Shown piece after piece: positions 33,980 to 43,014 of a DNA stretch of 64,000 nt (positions within the stretch are counted from its first letter, which is position 1; each line of letters begins with the position of its first letter). Origin of the DNA: Diploptera punctata (Eukaryota; Arthropoda; Insecta; Blattodea; Blaberidae); contig JASPKZ010003419.1 of NCBI GenBank assembly GCA_030220185.1, positions 751,501 to 815,500 of the forward strand, read 5' to 3'. Under the pieces are notes generated by a model that was not told the origin of the DNA, did not search any database, and saw only the letters and a program-made list of their open reading frames with translations. The translations under genes and the position numbers were made by a program.

Positions 33980-34380
33980 AGAGAATTTGGAAATCAAGAG
34001 TGGCATTTGTTTGGACTATTTAACGAATAAAATTAATCTGTTTACTCACAAATCATTATTTAACTATAGTTATTTTAAAATATTTATATATTTAATGTAA
34101 ACGGCGATGTTTAAAAACAAATGAGAAGCGATAGGTACGCTTCATCTGCTTCTTTTGATTATCACTGCAACCAGATCATACTATTTATTGCCAAAGGAAC
34201 GCAATATTGCAAGAATCCTCTCTAGTGGAGAAAAAATGAAACACATCAAACTGTATATTAATTCATTTCTGATGTCGTATGATGTAAATATGACAATTAT
34301 ATTTTCCTGGAATGTTATTGCCTGGAAAAAAATACATTTAAGAAAGTGCAAACTGTGGTTTCTTTTTTTGGTGGTATAAT
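33980..34380. mobile_element. Second, partial TA transposon copy
   Basis: Begins GAGAATTTGGAAATCAAGAG after TA. It matches the left arm of 32079-32929 and, near 34215-34260, its interior in reverse (AAAAATGAAACACATCAAAC). The right terminus is not found. A near-palindrome at 33953-34000 spans its left end. Confidence 0.6.
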
Positions 34381-34689
34381 CAATTGCTACAAATGTTTTA
34401 TATTAACTCCCGCATGCGGCATGTGTTGACATTCATGCACTATATATACAATCTGGTAGCCGTATTTCTTATAGTCAGTCACTGCAAAATAATGGTCATA
34501 CCTGTTCAGAATATTAAAAAGGAGGAGCCTTCTTTAATATGGCAATTATAACACTGATAAATATTTCGTGAAACACGACTCTGATTGGTTGTAAAACAGA
34601 AATCATTGAAACGTGATTGGTCATTGACTCGCATATGGGGCATGAGTTAAATAGTCACTTATGGATCACATTAAAAATCAATCAGGCAA

Positions 34690-34925
34690 ACATTTAATGC
34701 AATAAATACAGTGCAGGAAATTAAGGAATACCCACAAAATTGGTTACAGCAAATAAGAAGAATGGCCAAGGACAGAATCCCTTGGCAGGCTTTAAACTAC
34801 AAACCAAGAGGTAAACAAGACATTGGACGACCACTGACTGCAGAGTCATCTGGAGGAAACAGGAACAGGCTAATAAAATGTTTAAACCTTAACTAGTCAT
34901 GATGAGGATACTATTATGAAATATC
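34690..34925 (+). mobile_element. LINE-D-like C-terminal fragment
   Basis: Reads NWLQQIRRMAKDRIPWQALN then GKQDIGRPLT, ending in ATGATGAGGA. Confidence 0.65.
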
Positions 34926-34929
34926 CAAC

Positions 34930-35335
34930 TGAGCCTGGAACCCGGTTCCACCGACTGAAAAAAAATCTGAGCATGAAAATGTAATAAAATATAAATACAA
35001 TGTGTGATTTTTTACCGGAAACAAGAGTATTACTGGAAGAAGCTGTATGAAGCACGCCATGCGCACAGATCATTATCGGCGCGGCTTCCTCATTCCGGCA
35101 ATGCGTATGCTCTATGCTGCGGCAACAATGAGATATCTCTTTTCACTTGTTCACTTACTTAAACAAATATTTGCAATTCTGATGGCAAAATTTCGCTTTA
35201 AGTGCTTTAATATCCAACATTGACTTTACTCGTTACACTTTCAATTTAAACTATCTCTTAATATTTATCCATCTTCTAAATCGTAGAGAAATAAATCGTC
35301 GCAATGTAGGCCGTACCACATAATTTAATTAACAC
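34930..35335. other. Unclassified stretch
   Basis: No gene or repeat recognised. Confidence 0.3.
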
Positions 35336-35413
35336 ACAATTTTATTTTACTTATTCAACTAAATCAAATACACGTTTATTTTATTTAGGCGTAACAGCTC
35401 ACGCCGGGTTTTA
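35336..35413 (+). mobile_element. Helitron-like 3' end
   Basis: TACTTATTCAACTAAA, TTTATTTTATTTAGGCGT, then hairpin GGCGTaacagctcACGCC and CTAA before T. The sequence and the CTRR-T end match the element at 11690-12596. Confidence 0.6.
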
Positions 35414-35515
35414 TCTAATCTATAAGTAGGCAAAGACAAAACAGTTAAGTTCCATTTTCTTCTCTGTTTATCAACAGATTTTCTTTTTACACGCTTTATA
35501 TTAGCTTGACCTGTA

Positions 35516-35865
35516 TCTATCTATCTATCTATGTAACGGAATCTTTCAACGCGATTTTCACCCACTTAAAATCATTGGATCGACTTGAAACTTTGTATAC
35601 TTGTAGAGGACCCGTGACAATACAATAATTTCATATTTATTTTCTAAAATCCTGAGCATAATCATCAGAAAATCAAAAATAGTGTTTTTGTATCAATGTA
35701 ACGGAATCTTTCAACGCGATTTTCACCCACTTAGAAACATAGGATTGACTTGAAACTTTGTATACGTGTAGAGGACCCGTGACAATACAATAATTTCATA
35801 TTTTGTTTCTAAAATCCTGGCCAGAATCATCCGAAAATCAAACAAATGAAACTGGTATAGGTTGC
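35516..35865 (+). repeat. Two tandem copies of a ~165-base unit
   Basis: TGTAACGGAATCTTTCAACG occurs at 35532 and 35697, each followed by CCCACTTA, ACTTGAAACTTTGTATAC and AGAGGACCCGTGACAATACA. Preceded by (CTAT)n. Not coding. Confidence 0.8.
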
Positions 35866-35884
35866 GGACTTGCCGAGTTTTTAG

Positions 35885-35992
35885 TCAATCGTTGTAAGAG
35901 CTCAGTTGGTAGAGCAGTGAACTCTTAGTGGTATGTAATTTCAGAATCCATACGTCGCTGGTTCAAATCCGGCCGGGAAGGTTTTTTTTAAT
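35885..35992 (+). pseudogene. tRNA-Tyr-like sequence with intron-like insert
   Basis: AGAGCTCAGTTGGTAGAGCA resembles a tRNA-Tyr D-arm, and GTCGCTGGTTCAAATCCGGC its T-arm. Between them the anticodon region is GAACTCTTAGTGG, then an ~18-base insert, then ATCCATAC, the place where eukaryotic tRNA-Tyr genes carry an intron. The GTA anticodon is not intact and the acceptor ends do not pair well, so it is a pseudogene or a SINE head. Confidence 0.5.
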
Positions 35993-36090
35993 AGAAGAGT
36001 ATTACTTTTAGCTCATACTACAATAGTATCGAATTTAAAGATATTTACATTTTTATATTATTCTGTAAAATATTAAAACTAAAAAGTATA

Positions 36091-36558
36091 AATAAATAAT
36101 AGTTTTTAAAAACAAAGAACACGCTTTATTAGAAAACTAAAAAAATGAAAAATAATTTTAATTTCCAACAAGCTTGGGATACAATGAAAGTGGTCGACAA
36201 AAAAATCATCTCCAACACATATAGAATAAAATTAGAGTTATCACCAAAAAGAAAATAATTTTACCATCAAAAGCGTGGGTTGATTTTTATGAATTTTACA
36301 TTTTCTTCTTAGAGAGCTTACTTTTACCAATATCTGTTTATTATCAAATATATCAATTGATATAGAGCACCCCACACTTTTGATGGTAAAATTATTTTCT
36401 TTTTGTTGATAACTCTAATTTTATTCTATATGTGTTGGAGATGATTTTTTTGTTGACCACTTTATTTTATCCCAAGCGTATTGGAAATTAAAATTATTTT
36501 TAATTTTTTAGTTTTCTAATAAAGCGTGTTCTTTTAGTTTTTAAAACTATTATTTATT
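36091..36558. mobile_element. Foldback element with ~190-bp arms
   Basis: AATAAATAATAGTTTTTAAA at the left and its reverse complement at the right. The arms (36091-36281, 36369-36558) stay highly similar throughout (ACACGCTTTATTAGAAAACT; TCATCTCCAACACATATAGA; TTTTACCATCAAAAG). The ~87-base spacer is A+T-rich. No ORF. Confidence 0.85.
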
Positions 36559-36560
36559 AT

Positions 36561-36725
36561 GTAGACCGTCGCCGTGACATAGTCAGTAGAGTCCCTACCT
36601 TCCACTCCGGCGACCCGGGTTCGATTCCCGGCGGGGTAGGGGATTTTAAATCTCCGCCTTGGGTCTGGGTGTGTGTACTGTCTATGTGTGAATAAGATAA
36701 AAAGGTTAACAGAGGTAAAACAGAA
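36561..36725 (+). mobile_element. SINE-G (tRNA-like)
   Basis: GCCGTGACATAGTCAGTAGA, then CCCGGGTTCGATTCCCGG (strong B-box), GGGATTTTAAATCTCC and a GTGTGTGTACTGTC body. Single copy in this window, directly against the foldback element. Confidence 0.6.
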
Positions 36726-37270
36726 AAGAACAACAGTGTAAACGAAAGAAAACGACAAAGAAAGAAATTTTAAAAAATGTAAGGAATTCCATTTCAAATT
36801 CCGGAGAAGTGAGAAACCTTGAAGTCGCGAGTGTTCTAGAAATAAACAATTGAATGTTATTTGAAAGAAAGTTAGTATTTTGTTTCACACGTGTTTCTGT
36901 TGTTAATGAACTTTTTCAATTGTTCTTAGAAAAGAAGTTCTAAGTAGCAGAATTAATTCCATTATTCTTAAATATGAATCAAATTAAAGCAGGGCCAACT
37001 TCCTTATGTAAAATATACCATTATTACCAACGTAACATTATTAAAAGCTAGGTTATTCCACTTTATGAAGCAAGTTTCCACGTGCTCACGTCATAATTAA
37101 CAGAGTTCCTGTTTCTTAAAAACAAGTCCCAAGTTGTCCTCATGTGAAAACTTCATATTTCATCATTTGAAAATGGAAAGTATTTATCTGCATATCAGCG
37201 AATTCTGATAGTAAGAAACGGTTGAGGTTATTCTCATTTTTTTCATATCTTCATCTAAAATGGACATGAC

Positions 37271-37304
<34 letters not shown>

Positions 37305-37337
37305 GCCTACTAAAATAATAATTAGATTAGTAAAATA
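36726..37337. other. A+T-rich stretch
   Basis: No gene or repeat seen apart from (AT)n at 37270-37304. Confidence 0.3.
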
Positions 37338-37400
37338 AGCTTATGTCCGAGCGGCCATGAACCCACGGTTTCTATAGAGCCACTGACTTAGTTGGTAGTA
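37338..37400 (+). mobile_element. LINE-A extreme 3' end
   Basis: GCTTATGTCCGAGCGGCCAT then TAGAGCCACTGACTTAG, the terminal ~60 bases of LINE-A only. Confidence 0.6.
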
Positions 37401-37479
37401 AAGTAATTTTAATAATAAGAATAAATAAAATAAAGTGATTTCAGTTATGTTAATTATTATAGTAGAAATAATTTGATTA

Positions 37480-37488
37480 ATAATAATA

Positions 37489-37575
<87 letters not shown>
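37480..37575. repeat. (TTA)n microsatellite
   Basis: About 30 uninterrupted units immediately before SINE-F. A shorter TTA tract follows that SINE at 37878-37900. Confidence 0.95.
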
Positions 37576-37877
37576 GGGAGCACGCCGTAGCATAGTGGTT
37601 AAGGCACTGGGCTACAAGCCGGAGGGTCGAGGGTTCAAGTCCCGTTGGGGTCAGGATTTTTAAACTGACCCAAACCCTCTGGCGGCACTATGGCCCTGGG
37701 TCGACTCAGCCTCTAACGGAAATGAGTACCAGACGCTTGTTCTGGGGTAAAGGCGGCCGTCACGCAGGGCTGACAACCCGGCTGGCATAAAAGTGCCGAT
37801 TGTCCAGAAAAAAGTGGGAGCCTTAACCTCCTACTACTCCAAGGGCCTCCGGGCCTGTTGTGCGATCACTTTACTTT
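37576..37877 (+). mobile_element. SINE-F
   Basis: tRNA-like head CACGCCGTAGCATAGTGGTT, B-box GGGTTCAAGTCCCG, body CTGGCGGCACTATGGCCCTG and AAAGGCGGCCGTCACGCAGG, 3' end GCGATCACTTTACTTTTA. Copies at 40034-40319 and 62772-63018. Confidence 0.88.
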
Positions 37878-37904
37878 TATTATTATTATTATTATTATTA
37901 TAAC

Positions 37905-38464
37905 CATAGGCTAATAATTTTAGTTATTAACAATATATATATAACTAAAAAAAGTAATGATCTATCTCAGATCCAAATTACAAATTCTCATGAGGCCCAA
38001 ATTACACACCATGTATCATTTAATTAAAAAAAATGTGTACCACAAAAATTATAGTAAACACGATACTGAAATATTAATAAAACGTACTTTGAAATATTTA
38101 ACTAAAAATACACACACTTGACTTAACCACTAGCTTCCAAAAACTGTTTCACTTTGAACTGAAACCTTTTAGTGAAAATGGACAATATAATACTTTCTTC
38201 GTTGCCTCCAAACCTTGAGGGATGCAATAAAACAAGTTTGAGGGGGTGATGAACCGCTAATAGCCTTGCTAATCCCGTTACAATCAAGTGGTAAACAAAC
38301 TTGTAAATATCAAAATTTTAAAAAGCCCAAGTTACACGTCGGCCCAAATTACACGGATGTACCCTATATACTAGCGGACCCGGGAGGCGATGGCTGCCCG
38401 AACGTTCAATGCTCGTGTCATAGCCGAATGACAAAGATATGTTACTTTTTTACTATAAAATCCA
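37905..38464. other. Unclassified stretch
   Basis: No coding or known repeat signal. The 86-codon frame at 38266-38526 runs into the TTAA element and has no motif. Confidence 0.3.
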
Positions 38465-38468
38465 TTAA

Positions 38469-39458
38469 CCTTTTGACCGCCGAGTTTTCCTTTTGCCAGC
38501 TGGGCTGTGGGCGCCAGGTTTTTTAAATTTAAAGTACTACGCCATACTATATAATATAAACCTACATAAAGTATATTTAACTATCTACATGACATGGTAA
38601 ATTTAATTTAAACTCACTATTTTACATTTACTTGAAGGTTAGGCGGTGTTGCTTCCACTTGTAAAGATCCCAGGTTCGAATTCAGCACGGTGTCTTTATT
38701 GAAATTTGTTATCACTATCACTAAAACATTTATTCTACTGAATAATTTGATGGCATTATCACTAAACAATTATGATATTAAATATTGTTGGACATTTTTT
38801 ATGGTCCTGGGTTCGAATCAATTCCAGTCAAACAGCTGTTCTATGCCACGTGTTCCGTCTGGCGCGACACGCCTACCACTGTCAGTCACACTCTGTTCAT
38901 TTAGGTCTACATCGCTTGCTTTACTATTTACAGGCTTAGATTGTAATAATATTCTCTTAGAAACAGGACTACTATCACATTCGTCAAACGAATAACCATT
39001 TGATGAACTGTTACTGTCACTCTCATCTTCTGATAAAACTGTCACAATAAACTCACGTATTGTATTTTCGTCAACTTCGAGACATGAATCACTGTATTCC
39101 ACAGCACGACCTATCCCTTGCTCAGGTATCTTTTCAACTAAAAATAAAATAAATAAAGAGAAAATCCTGAAATTGCAATATTCCATAGCAAAAAAAAGAC
39201 CTTGAAACATGAATGTACACCCTCCTTTAGAAAACCGATTTACAACCAGCCTGTACCGTTATTCTGTAAGGGATGTGCAAAGTATTGCTAAGAAAGGATT
39301 TACAAACATAGAACGAACAATAATTTTAGTTTATTGAAGTAAAAATTTCGGGAAAAAAATATTTAAAGTAATAAGATTGAAAACCGGAGCCTGCCGGGCG
39401 TGGCGTACAGCTGTACACACACTTTCACCGGCGCACGCCGGGCATGGCGTTCAAAAGG
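38469..39458. mobile_element. piggyBac-type element, 990 bp, internally deleted
   Basis: TTAA at 38465-38468 and 39459-39462. Termini CCTTTTGACCGCC and GGCGTTCAAAAGG are inverted with one mismatch. Subterminal blocks on both sides are GC-rich (GGGCTGTGGGCGCC; GGCGCACGCCGGGC). A minus ORF inside looks like a transposase N-terminus, but there is no room for the catalytic core. Confidence 0.72.
38818..39210 (-). pseudogene. Acidic ORF, possible piggyBac transposase N-terminus
   Basis: A 130-codon frame lies wholly inside the TTAA element. Residues ~45-75 are acidic and Ser-rich (DENTIREFIVTVLSEDESDS, then SFDECDSSPVSK). PiggyBac transposases begin with such an acidic, low-complexity region, and the position inside the element fits. 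The DDD catalytic part and the Cys-rich C-terminus are missing. It could also be a captured exon. Likely only part of the frame is genuine; the first ~30 residues are hydrophobic and may precede the real start. Confidence 0.45.
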
Positions 39459-39479
39459 TTAATTAAGACGTAATTAGAT

Positions 39480-40005
39480 ATTATTAAACAAGTTCACAAG
39501 AAAACTCCTCACTGACATCTGTTGTGGCTCAAGAATCGTGCATGATGACGGATATGTCGATAATGCAGATGACAACACATCTGACATTTAAAAAGTCCTA
39601 TAACCCGATCGCAGTGCCACCTACTGAATCTAATTGTGAATCTAAACCATCCAGGGACTCACTCACGAAAAATGTCATCAAAATCGGTCCAGTCGTTCAG
39701 GCAGTTTTTAATTTCGAGTTTCAATTAAACCTCCAGTTCTACTTGTCGGATTTCTCTCGCTTTTGGATAATACCCACCTCGGTTTATTTTAATGGGATAT
39801 ACTGAGGTTCGTTAACATAAAACATGTGACCGCTGTTCAGGTGAACTCCTACACCTAATGGTTTGAGGGTCCAATTGCAAATCTAAACCATCATGGGACC
39901 GAATCAGACATTCACAAAACAAAGTCGGTCCAGTCGTTTAGGAGGAGGTCAGTGACAAACACACGTACACAAGATTTCTTTATAATATTTACTTTAAGGG
40001 AGCAG
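39480..40005. repeat. Old interspersed repeat
   Basis: Two partial copies: AAATCGGTCCAGTCGTT (about 39692) and AAGTCGGTCCAGTCGTTTAG (39924-39943), each preceded by ATCTAAACCATC. GTGAACTCCTACACCTAATG also recurs near 3921. Family unknown. Confidence 0.45.
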
Positions 40006-40640
40006 AAATTGCTACGAGTATTTGAGAATAAAGGGGGGCACGCCGTAGTGTAGTGGTTAAGGCACTGAGCTACAAGCCGGAGGGTCGAGGGTTCAAGTCC
40101 CGTTGGGGTCAGGATTTTTAAACTGACCCAAACCCTCTGGCGGCACTATGGCCCTGGGGTCGACTCAGCCTCTAACGGAAATGAGTACCAGACGCTTGTT
40201 CTGTGGTAAAGGCGGCCGTCACGCAGGGCTGACATAAAGTGCCGATTGTCTAGAAAAAGTGGGAGCCTTAACCTCCTACTACCCCAAGGGCCTCCGGGTC
40301 TGTTGTGGGATCACTTTACTATTTGAGAATAAAGTCCTTAAGAATTTTTTGGACCAAGGAGAGATGAACAGACAGGTGAATGGAGAAGACTACGTAACAA
40401 TGAACTACATGGTCTTTATAGAAAACCAGATATAATGAGAACAGTTAAGTCCCGTAGACTGTGGTATGCAGGACATGTGGCACGAATGGAGTATGAAAGA
40501 TTGGTATGGAAATTCCTTTAGGAAAACCAGATGGAAATTGCCCCATTAGGTAGAACAATAATAAGGTGGAAGAATAACATTAAGCATGATTTAAGGGAGG
40601 TAAATTATACAGCCGATGCTTGGTAATTGTTTATTTATTT
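40006..40640 (+). mobile_element. LINE-A fragment split by SINE-F
   Basis: 40006-40033 and 40320-40640 are one LINE-A: the CTACGAGTATTTGAGAATAA region, then the NELHGLYRKPDIMRTVKSRR block and the WKNNIKHDLREVNYTADAW end. Confidence 0.8.
40034..40319 (+). mobile_element. SINE-F nested in LINE-A
   Basis: Same sequence as 37576-37877 with small deletions. Flanked by perfect 15-base copies of TATTTGAGAATAAAG at 40019-40033 and 40320-40334. Confidence 0.93.
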
Positions 40641-40709
40641 TTGCACAAATTAAATTATAACAAAAAAAACATTTGCAATGATCATCAGTAGAAATCTTGC
40701 GGGATTGCT

Positions 40710-40790
40710 GAAGGTTACAACTCCTCGATGTTTCGTCAGATACTGCATCTGGCATCCTCAACGGTTGGGTTGAGATTCATCAGCCATCGC
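40710..40790 (-). ncRNA. Hammerhead-like motif
   Basis: Minus strand: TTGAGGA (40755-40761), stem II CAGAT/ATCTG, then GAAAC (40730-40734). Expected core is CUGANGA, so C3 is changed. The setting resembles the Penelope-type inverted repeats elsewhere in the window, but no coding remnant is next to it. Confidence 0.35.
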
Positions 40791-40892
40791 GATACGAAAT
40801 CCGTCCTTGAAAACCTAAGTACATATTTTTTGGCAACATCCCAGAGGCGTAATTTGTGTTTTATTTCAAAAATAACAATCACACGAACAGTG

Positions 40893-41245
40893 GATTATTT
40901 GGGACGGAAAATTCCAAGGAGCAAGTCCTCCGGGAGGGACTTTAAGTCGTGGGTCCCGAGTCTGAAGATTTTCAGGCTCGTAAAAAATCCTTAAGCCTAA
41001 ATGAAAATGCCTCTAAGCAAAATTTTTCGAATTTTCCCATCCTGGTTTTCTAGATGTCAGTATGAGGCGGAACGCTGACCACGGACCACTCAAAAATGAC
41101 ATCTATACGAAAACAAGTGTAACTAAAATAACATGGTTCAAATTCTTTCCTGTAGGGGGAGAGCGCCTAAATCTCTGTAAAGGAAAAACATGGGCTTACA
41201 ATACAATACAATACAATACAATACAATACAATACAATACAATATG
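40893..41245 (+). mobile_element. SINE-E, 5'-truncated, with AATAC tail
   Basis: Lacks the tRNA head. It starts GGGACGGAAAATTCCAAGGA, runs to GGGGGAGAGCGCCTAAATCT and GGGCTTAC, then (AATAC)n at 41200-41242, which is the SINE-E tail repeat. Confidence 0.85.
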
Positions 41246-41329
41246 AACACTGAAGAACAAAGTTAGAAGGGATACGCAGTGGGACAATACAACCAAAGGC
41301 TCCCAATGCAAACAATTCCTTCCTTCTGT

Positions 41330-41605
41330 TATCTAAAGAATGAAACTGAATATCCTTATTATTAACCCCGCAACGACAGTCATTTTAAGCGGCAAAACGA
41401 AGGCATATTGGTGCAATAGATGACCCCACTTGTACCTGTCTGCTAGAGGAACAGTATCTACTCTACAGGTGTACAAAACTACAAAAACAAAGGGATGAAA
41501 TGAAACTGGCAATAGAACTGCAAAAAGCACAATGGCCAATACCTGAGGAGCAACTACTATCAAGACACCTACAGCATTTTTCAAAATGTATTAAAACATA
41601 AACTT
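41330..41605 (+). mobile_element. LINE C-terminus (post-RNase H type)
   Basis: One frame reads HIGAIDDPTCTCLLEEQYLL, YRCTKLQKQRDEMKLAIEL and QLLSRHLQHFSKCIKT, stop. C-x-C then Y-R-C-T-K-L-x-x-Q-R is the C-terminal Cys pattern of RNase H-bearing LINEs. Confidence 0.6.
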
Positions 41606-41689
41606 CGGTACGTTATAGATATAGACACTGATAAATCTTCCCCTTCTTCTTCTTAAACATAATTTGTAGGATTTTCATCCTGTTTATTT

Positions 41690-42400
41690 CCAAAATCACT
41701 CCTCGGAGGAAGACGTATTAGATGTGCATTCACTGTCTATACATCTCTTGGCTGGTCTTCCTCTTGTTCTTCTCCCGTCCATTTGTCCATCTTCTTTAGC
41801 TCTTTTTTGCAAGTCGGTTGTCTTCCATTCTTTCCATATGATCCTTCCAATATTTTCGTCTATCATCATCATCATCATCATCATCCAGGGATTAAGCCTC
41901 TTGGCTCGTTCCGGTTTCATGAAAGCTAGAATTGTTAAAATTGTTCAGACCACCATCTGTGTGGGCGTCCAATATTTCTCCTTCCGTGCGGTTTATAATT
42001 TAGCAATAATTTTGGAAATCTTCCTTCTGGCATTCTACCAATATGTTTTTTTCCGGTCGTTCCTGTATTTAATTATTCGGTCTGTAAGTTTGAAAATATT
42101 TAGTTCTTTTCTTATATCTTCATTTCTTTTCTTATCTAGCAGAGTATATCCTGCTATATTTCTTAAAAATTTCGTCTATCTATAATAAATTTGGTTATGT
42201 CTTGAATGTGACATTTGTCCCTAATTTCTGTGTTGTGTATTTCATCAAATAATGTTTTCCCCTGAATAGTTCTTAAGATCTTCATTTCACATGTGCTTAT
42301 TATTTGTTTAGTTTTCGTTGTATCAGCCCTAGTTTCTGCGCCATACGATAACTGGTCGAACTACCGTTTTGTAATAAATAATTTTATATGTTGTATATAT
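41690..42400 (-). mobile_element. Two or three LINE 3' ends in minus orientation
   Basis: 41690-41865 reads RTRGRPAKRCID. 41866-42180 begins with a (GAT)n tail (41868-41885) and holds a degraded LINE-D end. 42180-42400 matches the Y-G-A-E-T-R-A connection region. All are truncated. Confidence 0.6.
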
Positions 42401-42534
42401 TATGTTTGCAAATAGGCACAGAATATCAGATTAGGTGAAAGCATTTAAGAACCATAATCACAAACTGATTAGATGTAAATTAAAAAATGGTACCTATGCA
42501 GCATTACCTGTAATGAGGCATGCTCAATGAAACC

Positions 42535-42930
42535 AATTAAAACAAACTAAGATTTTACTCAATGATACTACCAGTGGCGATGTATGGAAGTGAGGCCTGG
42601 GTCCTGAAGGAAAAATAAAAAAGTAAAATTCAGGCAGCGGAATTGAGATTCCTACGGGCTGTGAAAGGTTGTACAAGAGAAGAACATATTAGAAATGAGA
42701 ATATTAGAGAGGAACTAAAAATACAACCACTTCTTCAACAAATAGAAGAACACAGGAACAATTGGATAGAACATCTGCAGAGAATGACAGAGGATAGGAT
42801 ACCAAAGATGTCATTGACATATAATCATGGAAAACGAAGGTCGGTAGGAAGACCAAGAAAGCGCTGGGCTGAACAGATGTGAGATCGGAACAGGCAAAGA
42901 CCTAATCCGTGAAGCTTAATGATGATGATG
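42535..42930 (+). mobile_element. LINE-B C-terminal fragment
   Basis: RAVKGCTREEHIRNENIREE, NWIEHLQRMTEDRIPKMSL and RSVGRPRKRWAEQM, then stop and an (ATG)n tail at 42919-42930. A clean, recent-looking copy. Confidence 0.85.
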
Positions 42931-43014
42931 AATAAATATTAAAATACTTTAGCTACTGATCTTTTGCAAGTGGCCAAACTGTAACAGTAATTTTTGGAAT
43001 AAACTTATAGCCTT

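Noticed and set aside
37341..37583. Poly-isoleucine, poly-tyrosine and poly-asparagine frames over TTA tracts (also 10973, 62509)
   Set aside because: Microsatellite translations.
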